Shown here piece by piece: positions 1 through 6,748 of a stretch of DNA of 6,748 bases (position 1 is the stretch's first letter; every line of letters starts with the position of its first letter). Under the pieces are notes generated by a model. The model was not told where the DNA came from. It worked only from the letters and a program-made list of their open reading frames with translations, and did no database searches. The translations under genes were made by a program, and so were the position numbers. The stretch comes from Microbacterium sp. (GTDB taxonomy: Bacteria > Actinomycetota > Actinomycetes > Actinomycetales > Microbacteriaceae), in contig QFPD01000113.1 of NCBI GenBank assembly GCA_003248845.1, positions 1-6,748 on the forward strand. The letters run 5' to 3'.

Positions 1-344
1 CCGTCATCGACTGGCTCGGCTACCCGCCGCCCGCGCTCCAGCACACGTTCAGGTTCGAGGGCTCCGAGGACCGTGTCGACTTCTTCTGGGAGGCGGAAGG
101 GGTCGTCGGCGAATCGGACGGGTACGGCAAATACGCGACGGATGCCGTGGCATCCGTCACACGCGAGAAGCGCCGTGAGGATCGCCTTCGCCGACACGTG
201 AAGGGGTTCGCCCGCTCGGACTGGTCCGACGCGGTCCTCGCCGATCCTCTGAACCGCACCCTCGCGGCCGCCGGATTGCGCCCCGAGCGCCAACGCCAGC
301 ACGGCATGCTCGCGACCCTCCGCCGCAACCCGCGCTCGCTCTGA
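1..344 (+). CDS. C-terminal end of an AbiEi/DUF559-like hypothetical protein (partial at 5' end)
   Basis: Only the last 113 residues are in the window; the reading frame is open from base 3 to the TGA at 342-344 and has no start here. The visible sequence begins VIDWLGYPPPALQHTF, then RVDFFWEAEGVVGESDGYGKY, then EKRREDRLR and a basic tail. The pattern D-F-x-W...GE-x-D-G...KY followed by an E-K-R-R-E-D-x-L helix resembles the PD-(D/E)XK-like C-terminal domain found in many actinobacterial proteins annotated as type IV toxin-antitoxin AbiEi-family or DUF559-like. This is recognition by motif only. The N-terminal half, where an AbiEi winged helix would be, is missing, so neither an antitoxin nor a nuclease role can be shown. 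An internal GTG at 147 would give a 65-residue protein, but the open frame and family-like sequence upstream argue for the longer gene. It converges on gcvP. Confidence 0.6.
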   Translation, partial: VIDWLGYPPPALQHTFRFEGSEDRVDFFWEAEGVVGESDGYGKYATDAVASVTREKRREDRLRRHVKGFARSDWSDAVLADPLNRTLAAAGLRPERQRQHGMLATLRRNPRSL

Positions 345-396
345 GAGCGCTGACCGATCGAGACCGTCCGTTCGCGCCCGCCCTCGCACCCGCTCG

Positions 397-462
397 TCGC
401 CGAGAAGGCATGCAGCGCGCGAAACGCGGTCGCGCGAGCCGCGCTGCATGCCTTCTCGGCGA
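397..462. terminator. Long perfect hairpin between convergent genes, probable bidirectional terminator
   Basis: Bases 397-419 and 440-462 are perfect reverse complements (23 bp; the left arm begins TCGCCGAGAAGGCATGC), with a 20-base loop that can pair further inside (417-421 with 431-435). It lies 52 bases after the stop of the upstream + strand gene and 18 bases beyond the stop of gcvP on the - strand, so both converging transcripts would fold it. No T-tract follows in either direction, so it is not a classic intrinsic terminator; U-less hairpins in this position are common in high-GC actinobacteria. The stem is longer than needed for termination, so a dispersed repeat copy is an alternative. 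The remaining gap sequence (345-396, 463-480) shows nothing recognisable. Confidence 0.7.
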
Positions 463-480
463 GGGGGCGGGTGGCCCGCG

Positions 481-3353
<2,873 letters not shown>

Positions 3354-3357
<4 letters not shown>

Positions 3358-3734
3358 TCCTCGCCGCCCGTGAGCGCGACGTAGGCTGCGCGATCCATGA
3401 GCGTCTCGACGTCGGCCGGGTCGACCTGGATCTTCACGAGCCATGCGCCGAACGCGTCGCCGTTGACCGAAGAGGGGTCGGAGACGACGGCGTCGTTGAT
3501 CTCGACGACCTCGCCGGTGAGCGGGGCATAGAGCTCGCCGACCGACTTCGTCGACTCGATCTCGCCGCAGACCTCGCCTGCGGTCACGCTCGAACCCACA
3601 GCCGGAAGGTCGACGTAGACGACGTCACCGAGCTTGTCGGCGGCGTAGTCGGTGATGCCGACGGTCGCGACGTCGCCCGCGAGGGCGACCCACTCGTGCT
3701 CGTCGGTGTACTTGAGGCTGGTCAGGTCGGTCAT
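3354..3734 (-). CDS. gcvH: Glycine cleavage system H protein (lipoyl carrier)
   Basis: Encodes 126 residues, the normal size for GcvH. This small cytosolic protein carries the aminomethyl intermediate from GcvP to GcvT on a lipoylated lysine and is reoxidised by the L protein. The lipoyl motif [15 protein letters not shown] is present, with Lys63 as the modified residue. The N-terminal KYTDEHEW (8-15), [19 protein letters not shown] (26-44) and the C-terminal [12 protein letters not shown] (91-102) are all family-typical. The ATG at 3734 overlaps the gcvT stop by four bases (ATGA). A clear Shine-Dalgarno, GGAGG (3744-3740, - strand), lies 5 bases upstream inside the gcvT coding end. Its TGA in turn overlaps the gcvP GTG, so the three proteins are likely made in coupled fashion from one mRNA. 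Confidence 0.97.
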
Positions 3735-4834
3735 GCGGTCCTCCGGTAGAAAGGCAGAGCGGTCACGGTCGCGGGGATGCGGGTTCCCCGCACGTCGATG
3801 AAGAGTTCGGTGCCCGCCTCGGCGAACGCGGGCGGAACGAAGGCCATCGCGATGGGGTGGCCGAGCGTGGGGCTGAGAGCCCCGCTCGTGATCTCGCCGA
3901 TCGGCTCGCCCTCCATGACTGCGGCGTACACGGCATAGCCGGCGCGGCCGGCGCGGCGTCCTTCCGCGGCGAGGCCGACGAGCACGGGCAGGTCGGCGGG
4001 CGCGGCAGCCAGCGCCTCCTTACCGACGAATTCGTCCTTCTCGGATGCCACGACGCGCCCGAGTCCCGCCTGCGCGGGCAGGATGCGATCGCTCAGCTCG
4101 TGGCCGTGGAGCGGCATCCCGGCTTCCAGGCGCAGGGTGTCGCGGGAGGCGAGGCCCGCCGGAACGAGGCCGAGGGGCGCGCCTGAGGCCAGCAGAGCGT
4201 CCCACAGGGCGGGGGCCACCGCGTTCGGGACCATGAGCTCGAAGCCGTCTTCGCCCGTGTAGCCGGTGCGGGCGACGAAGACGTCTTCACCGGCGAAGCT
4301 CCCTCCGAGCCATGCGTAGTATCCGAGCTCGGCGAGGCCTTCGACGGTGAGCCCCGCGGCCGCGCGGACGATCTCCTGGGCACGGGGGCCCTGCACCGCG
4401 ATGAGAGCGACGTCGTCGGAGATGTCGTCGATCACGGCGTCGCCGACGTAGCGCTCCCACGCCGCGGCCACGAGTGCCCGGTTTCCGGCGTTGGAGATCA
4501 CGAGGAAGTCCTCATCACCGCGGCGGTAGACGATGACGTCGTCGACCACTCCGCCGGCCTCGGAGAGCAGGAGAGAGTATTTCGCCTTGCCGACCTTCAT
4601 CGTGGAGATCCGTCCGGCCAGCGCGCTGTCCAGGACAGCGGCGGCGCCGGGACCGCGGAGCGTGAACTCGGCCATGTGCGAGATGTCGAACAGGCCCGCC
4701 GCCTGGCGGACGGCGTGGTGTTCGGCGAGGTCGGATGTGTAGCGGACGGGCATCGACCAGCCGCCGAAGTCGGTGAAGGATGCTCCGAGCGCGCTATGGC
4801 GGTCGTGGAGCGGGGTGGTGCGGAGGTCGGACAC
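3731..4834 (-). CDS. gcvT: Aminomethyltransferase, T protein of the glycine cleavage system
   Basis: GcvT (EC 2.1.2.10) moves the methylene group from aminomethyl-lipoyl-GcvH to tetrahydrofolate, giving 5,10-methylene-THF and ammonia. From the GTG at 4834 the protein is 367 residues, typical of the family. Visible motifs are TTPLHDRH...[13 protein letters not shown] (6-32), GLFDISHM (47-54), [20 protein letters not shown] (85-104, with the conserved folate-site Asp at 98/99), [13 protein letters not shown] (188-200), [17 protein letters not shown] (231-247) and [21 protein letters not shown] (313-333). The frame is open to an ATG at 4900, but that ATG lies in the conserved 3' strand of the riboswitch. 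The extra 22 residues are not GcvT-like, and GTG 4834 has a strong Shine-Dalgarno, GGGGAGA, 4 bases away. First gene of the operon; its stop overlaps gcvH. Confidence 0.96.
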   Translation of the reverse strand: MSDLRTTPLHDRHSALGASFTDFGGWSMPVRYTSDLAEHHAVRQAAGLFDISHMAEFTLRGPGAAAVLDSALAGRISTMKVGKAKYSLLLSEAGGVVDDVIVYRRGDEDFLVISNAGNRALVAAAWERYVGDAVIDDISDDVALIAVQGPRAQEIVRAAAGLTVEGLAELGYYAWLGGSFAGEDVFVARTGYTGEDGFELMVPNAVAPALWDALLASGAPLGLVPAGLASRDTLRLEAGMPLHGHELSDRILPAQAGLGRVVASEKDEFVGKEALAAAPADLPVLVGLAAEGRRAGRAGYAVYAAVMEGEPIGEITSGALSPTLGHPIAMAFVPPAFAEAGTELFIDVRGTRIPATVTALPFYRRTA

Positions 4835-4838
4835 GAGT

Positions 4839-4845
4839 TCTCCCC
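4839..4845 (-). promoter_or_regulatory. Shine-Dalgarno that decides the gcvT start
   Basis: On the - strand GGGGAGA (4845-4839) is followed by four bases and GTG at 4834-4832. No such site precedes the ATG at 4900, where the upstream bases are the riboswitch core CTCTCAGGCCC. The preceding bases GATCCCGG (4851-4844), which run into the site, can pair with CCGGGGTC (4875-4868, see the hairpin), so ribosome access could be structure-dependent. Confidence 0.75.
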
Positions 4846-4857
4846 GGGATCGGGCGG

Positions 4858-4881
4858 CGGATGCCGGGACCCCGGCATCCG
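4858..4881 (-). other. Stable hairpin in the riboswitch expression platform
   Basis: Bases 4858-4868 and 4871-4881 are perfect reverse complements with two bases between. As RNA, CGGAUGCCGG pairs with CCGGCAUCCG around a GGUC loop (10 bp). It sits 10 bases after the end of aptamer II and 12 bases before the gcvT Shine-Dalgarno. No U-run follows, so an intrinsic terminator is unlikely; a translational or Rho-linked platform is more plausible. Each arm contains the dispersed word GGATGCC. Confidence 0.6.
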
Positions 4882-4891
4882 TGAACTCCCC

Positions 4892-4997
4892 CTCTGTCAT
4901 GGGCCTGAGAGCTTCGCGGATGCCGCTTCACGACATCGCTTTCACCGTCGGCGGATCCCCGGGCACAACCGTTTTCAGCGGGGATCGCTTTTCAGAG
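4892..4997 (-). ncRNA. Glycine riboswitch aptamer II
   Basis: P1 is CTCTG (4997-4993) with CAGAG (4896-4892), as in the known tandem riboswitch in which CTCTG pairs with the 3' end. A long stem pairs GATCCCCG (4987-4980) with CGGGGATC (4961-4954). The core is CCGACGGTGAAAGC (4952-4939) and CTCTCAGG (4911-4904). A small stem GCGG/CCGC (4926-4916) has a CAU apex and contains a GGATGCC word on the + strand. The 3' strand includes an ATG at 4900 that is part of the structured RNA, not a start codon. Confidence 0.85.
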
Positions 4998-5003
4998 CGG
5001 CCG

Positions 5004-5104
5004 GACGCGGGCGGTACGCGGACCTGAGAGATTGGCGGGGAGGCTTGCTCCTTCGGTGCCCGGCACCCTCCGAGGAGGACGACCGGAGCTCTCCCGCGCG
5101 CGTC
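5004..5104 (-). ncRNA. Glycine riboswitch aptamer I
   Basis: The outer P1 helix can be drawn as GACGCG (5104-5099) with CGCGTC (5009-5004). Inside it are GGGAGAGC (5095-5088), a stem closed by CACCGAAGGAGCAA (5058-5045), a GCCTCCCCGC segment, and the near-invariant CTCTCAGG (5030-5023). Confidence 0.85.
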
Positions 5105-5112
5105 ATACGGCC

Positions 5113-5167
5113 TGTGTTCTGTTGTGCGCCCAGCATAGCGTGCCGGGTGCCCGCGGTTTGTGTTCTG
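5113..5167. repeat. Pair of 9-bp direct repeats in the divergent promoter region
   Basis: TGTGTTCTG occurs at 5113-5121 and again at 5159-5167, 46 bp apart. The second copy overlaps the proposed nrtR -35; the first lies just downstream of the proposed gcv -10. The pair could be regulator half-sites or chance. Confidence 0.4.
5132..5160 (-). promoter_or_regulatory. Candidate promoter for the gcv operon
   Basis: On the - strand TATGCT (5137-5132) is a reasonable -10, placing transcription start near 5125, about 20 bases before the riboswitch P1. The -35 position at 17-bp spacing (CAAACC, 5160-5155) is poor. An alternative -10, GTATGA (5108-5103), overlaps the aptamer P1 and would start transcription inside the riboswitch, so it is less likely. 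This is inference from sequence alone. Confidence 0.35.
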
Positions 5168-5186
5168 GTCGCTATGACTCTAAGAT
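5158..5186 (+). promoter_or_regulatory. Candidate promoter for nrtR-nadA
   Basis: TTGTGT (5158-5163) and TAAGAT (5181-5186) are separated by exactly 17 bases and fit a sigma-70-type promoter. Start of transcription would fall near 5193-5196, giving a leader of only about 13-16 bases to the ATG at 5209. The -10 lies inside the palindrome at 5177-5198, an arrangement expected for a repressed promoter. Confidence 0.5.
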
Positions 5187-5198
5187 CGATCTCGGAGT
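5177..5198. promoter_or_regulatory. Candidate NrtR operator (22-bp imperfect palindrome)
   Basis: Bases 5177-5198 form an inverted repeat in which 9 of 11 base pairs match: arms ACTC (5177-5180) and GAGT (5195-5198), and a perfect core AGATCGATCT (5183-5192). Partial symmetry continues outward (TA at 5173-5174 and TA at 5199-5200 are imperfectly placed). It covers the proposed -10 element and ends 10 bases before the nrtR ATG. NrtR regulators commonly autoregulate operons containing nad genes; that this exact site is the NrtR box is inference, and I do not match it to a published consensus. It could also influence the divergent gcv promoter about 40 bp away. Confidence 0.5.
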
Positions 5199-5208
5199 TA
5201 TGGTCATC

Positions 5209-5925
5209 ATGACAAGAACAGCACCCGAGATCCGCGTCGCCGTGTCGACCGTCATCTTCAGCCTGCGCCGCCGGGACACAGCGGACGGGGCGACGATCGT
5301 GCTGCCGCTCGTCAAGCGCACGCGCGACCCGCACGAGGGCCAATGGGCGCTGCCAGGCGGTTGGCTGGGCGGCGACGAAGGGCTCGAGCGCGCGGCATCC
5401 CGCACCCTCGCCGAGACCACGACGCTGACGCCGAGCTACCTCGAGCAGTTGTACGCGTTCGGCGATCCCGGCAGATCGCCCGGTCGCGTCGTATCGATCG
5501 TGTACTGGGCGCTCGTGCGCGAGGACGTCTCGCTCGAATCCGAGCAGCACAACGTCGCCTGGTTCGATGCGACCGCGCTCCCCGCCCTCGCGTTCGACCA
5601 CAACCAGATCGTCGACTACGCCCTGTGGCGCCTGCGCAACAAAGTCGGCTACAGCCGGATCGCGCACGGTCTCCTGCCCGACCTCTTCACCCTCGCGGAC
5701 CTTCGCGAAGTGTACGAGGCGATCCTCGGACGGCGCCTCGATCCCGCGAACTTCCGGCGTCAGGTGGAGAACTCCGCCACCCTGATCCCGACCGACCGCT
5801 TCCGCACGGGCAGTCATCGGCCCGCGCGTCTCTACCGCTACAACCAGGACGTCGAGCTCGCCGACCGCGGCCCGCTTCCCTCCTCGATCGATCACAGCCG
5901 CCACGCCAGAGAGGCACAATCATGA
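5209..5925 (+). CDS. nrtR: NrtR-type Nudix/winged-helix transcriptional regulator of NAD biosynthesis
   Basis: Predicted 238-residue protein. Residues about 8-140 form a Nudix-like domain (RVAVSTVIFSLR, QWALPGGWLGGDE, VAWFDATALPALAFDHNQIV). Residues about 150-215 match the NrtR winged helix (LPDLFTLADLREVYEAILG, DPANFRRQV, RPARLYRY). In the Nudix box the pattern G-x5-E-x7-R is kept (Gly51, Glu57, Arg65), but the next positions read R-T-L-A-E-T-T-T-L: two glutamates of the usual REUxEE and the glycine are threonines. Catalysis is therefore doubtful, while ligand sensing (ADP-ribose-like, by family) remains likely. It probably represses nadA and itself through the palindrome at 5177-5198. Start: ATG 5209 has GGAG at 5194-5197, 11 bases away; the in-frame ATG at 5200 is only two bases from that site. 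Its stop overlaps nadA. Confidence 0.9.
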   Translation: MTRTAPEIRVAVSTVIFSLRRRDTADGATIVLPLVKRTRDPHEGQWALPGGWLGGDEGLERAASRTLAETTTLTPSYLEQLYAFGDPGRSPGRVVSIVYWALVREDVSLESEQHNVAWFDATALPALAFDHNQIVDYALWRLRNKVGYSRIAHGLLPDLFTLADLREVYEAILGRRLDPANFRRQVENSATLIPTDRFRTGSHRPARLYRYNQDVELADRGPLPSSIDHSRHAREAQS

Positions 5926-6748
5926 CCCTCCTGCAGATCCAACCCCACGACCGGAACCGCCCCGACGCGAGCGTCGACCACAAGATCCAGGCGATCGTGC
6001 AGGGCTCGTCGACGGCCGAGACGTGCAATACCGACCTGGCAGCAGGACCGTGGGACTTCGATGCCCGGCCCGGCTACGGCCCCGGCTCGTCGATGGGCGA
6101 TGTGATCCCGACCGGCGCACCGCGCCAGGGCGAGCTGCCCGCGGAGTACCGCGAGGCATCCGAGGCCGAGCTCCACGACCGCATCCGCGCCGCGAAGCAG
6201 ACCCTCGGCGACCGCGTCGTGGTGCTCGGCCACTTCTACCAGCGCGAAGAGGTCGTGACGCATGCCGACTACGTGGGCGATTCGTTCCAGCTCGCGAACG
6301 CCGCGCTCGCGCAGCCGCAGGCCGAGGCGATCGTCTTCTGCGGCGTGCACTTCATGGCCGAGACCGCCGACCTGCTCTCCCGCCCCGACCAGGCCGTCAT
6401 CCTGCCGAACCTCGCGGCGGGGTGCTCGATGGCCGATATGGCTTCGATCGACGACGTCGAGGACTGCTGGGAGCAGCTCGCCGAGGTCTACGGACCGCTG
6501 GATGCCGTGGACGAGGACGGTCTCGTCCCCGTCATCCCCGTCACGTACATGAATTCGTCCGCCGCGATCAAAGGATTCGTCGGGCGCAACGGCGGCATCG
6601 TGTGCACGTCGTCGAACGCGCGCACGGTGCTCGAGTGGGCGTTCGCACGCGGGCGCCGCGTGCTGTTCTTCCCCGATCAGCACCTCGGCCGCAACACAGC
6701 GAAGGCGATGGGCGTGCCGCTGGAGGCCATGCCGATGTGGAACCCGCG
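5922..6748 (+). CDS. nadA: Quinolinate synthase, NadA (partial at 3' end)
   Basis: Converts iminoaspartate plus dihydroxyacetone phosphate to quinolinate, the first committed ring-forming step of de novo NAD synthesis; a cytosolic [4Fe-4S] enzyme. 275 codons are visible before the window ends. Motifs are LGHFYQREEVV (102-112), GDSFQLA (119-125), FCGVHFMAETADLL (139-152, cluster Cys140), LPNLAAGCSMADMA (161-174), PVTYMNSSAAIKGFVGRNGGIVCTSSNA (205-232, with Cys228, probably the second cluster Cys) and FFPDQHLGRNTAKAMG (249-264). The third cluster cysteine would lie beyond the edge. The roughly 85-residue extension before the catalytic core suits the longer actinobacterial form. ATG 5922 overlaps the nrtR TGA (ATGA), and AGAGAGG (5908-5914) lies 7 bases upstream. 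nadB and nadC are expected next, but that is not seen. Confidence 0.96.
   Translation, partial: MTLLQIQPHDRNRPDASVDHKIQAIVQGSSTAETCNTDLAAGPWDFDARPGYGPGSSMGDVIPTGAPRQGELPAEYREASEAELHDRIRAAKQTLGDRVVVLGHFYQREEVVTHADYVGDSFQLANAALAQPQAEAIVFCGVHFMAETADLLSRPDQAVILPNLAAGCSMADMASIDDVEDCWEQLAEVYGPLDAVDEDGLVPVIPVTYMNSSAAIKGFVGRNGGIVCTSSNARTVLEWAFARGRRVLFFPDQHLGRNTAKAMGVPLEAMPMWNP

Larger units (their letters stand above)
4892..5104 (-). promoter_or_regulatory. Tandem glycine riboswitch controlling gcvT-gcvH-gcvP
   Basis: The - strand leader upstream of gcvT contains two glycine aptamers in series, the classic gcv arrangement (Rfam family RF00504 by recognition). Both repeat the core elements: CCGAAGGAGCAA (5056-5045) and CTCTCAGG (5030-5023) in the first, CCGACGGTGAAAGC (4952-4939) and CTCTCAGG (4911-4904) in the second. 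The short linker contains CTCTG, as in known tandem forms. Glycine binding usually turns on gcv expression so that excess glycine is degraded. The platform that follows (4835-4891) holds a hairpin and the Shine-Dalgarno without a poly-U terminator, so control of translation initiation is my inference. Confidence 0.93.

Noticed and set aside
3358..3444. Extension of gcvP upstream to an ATG at 3444
   Set aside because: The segment overlaps gcvH by 90 bases and translates to arginine-rich sequence; the GTG at 3357, overlapping the gcvH stop, begins just before the conserved RDRHIGTD.
4858..4881. Hairpin after the riboswitch as an intrinsic terminator
   Set aside because: There is no U-run after the stem; the sequence continues GC-rich to the Shine-Dalgarno. 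It is kept as an expression-platform hairpin instead.
5032..5208. Extension of nrtR upstream to an ATG at 5032
   Set aside because: The extra 59 codons would be antisense to the riboswitch and pass through the promoter and operator-like palindrome; their translation does not resemble the NrtR N-terminus.
4975..5919. A 314-codon open frame on the - strand opposite nrtR
   Set aside because: It is antisense to nrtR and would run through the riboswitch region; the peptide has no family character, while the + strand frame carries clear NrtR motifs.
5892..6683. A 263-codon open frame on the - strand opposite nadA
   Set aside because: The + strand encodes NadA with several invariant motifs; the antisense frame is a composition artefact.

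Overview
The window is very GC-rich bacterial chromosomal DNA. The gene types, the GTG starts, the ATGA/GTGA stop-start overlaps and the gene neighbourhood (gcvT-gcvH-gcvP behind a glycine riboswitch, nrtR-nadA, an AbiEi/DUF559-like protein) point to an actinobacterium, most likely Microbacteriaceae such as Microbacterium. The genus is my inference and was not tested by database search.

Layout. (1) Positions 1-344, + strand: the 3' end of a gene whose C-terminal part looks like the nuclease-fold tail of actinobacterial AbiEi/DUF559-like proteins. (2) 345-480: a convergent intergenic gap filled mostly by a hairpin with 23-bp perfect arms (397-462), probably a terminator serving both strands. 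(3) 481-4834, - strand: the glycine cleavage operon in the order gcvT, gcvH, gcvP, with 4-bp overlaps at both junctions. (4) 4835-5208: a 374-bp divergent control region. It holds, for the gcv operon, a tandem two-aptamer glycine riboswitch (about 4892-5104, - strand) followed by a stable hairpin and a strong Shine-Dalgarno; for the opposite direction it holds a plausible promoter overlapped by a 22-bp imperfect palindrome, a candidate NrtR operator. (5) 5209-5925, + strand: nrtR, a Nudix-fold/winged-helix repressor of NAD biosynthesis with a degenerate Nudix box. (6) 5922-6748, + strand: nadA (quinolinate synthase), overlapping nrtR by 4 bp and running off the window.

How it works together. 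GcvP decarboxylates glycine on PLP, GcvH carries the aminomethyl group on a lipoyl-lysine, and GcvT passes the C1 unit to tetrahydrofolate. The L protein that reoxidises GcvH with NAD+ is not here. Glycine excess should be sensed by the riboswitch. The divergent nrtR-nadA unit starts de novo NAD synthesis and is probably autoregulated by NrtR.

Most of the window is ordinary core metabolism. The less expected observations are a 7-bp word, GGATGCC, present 19 times on the two strands combined; strong evidence that gcvT starts at a GTG after the riboswitch rather than at an ATG buried inside it; a hairpin in the riboswitch expression platform with a possible competing pairing over the Shine-Dalgarno; a 21-bp in-frame tandem repeat in gcvP; and the operator-like palindrome on the nrtR promoter.
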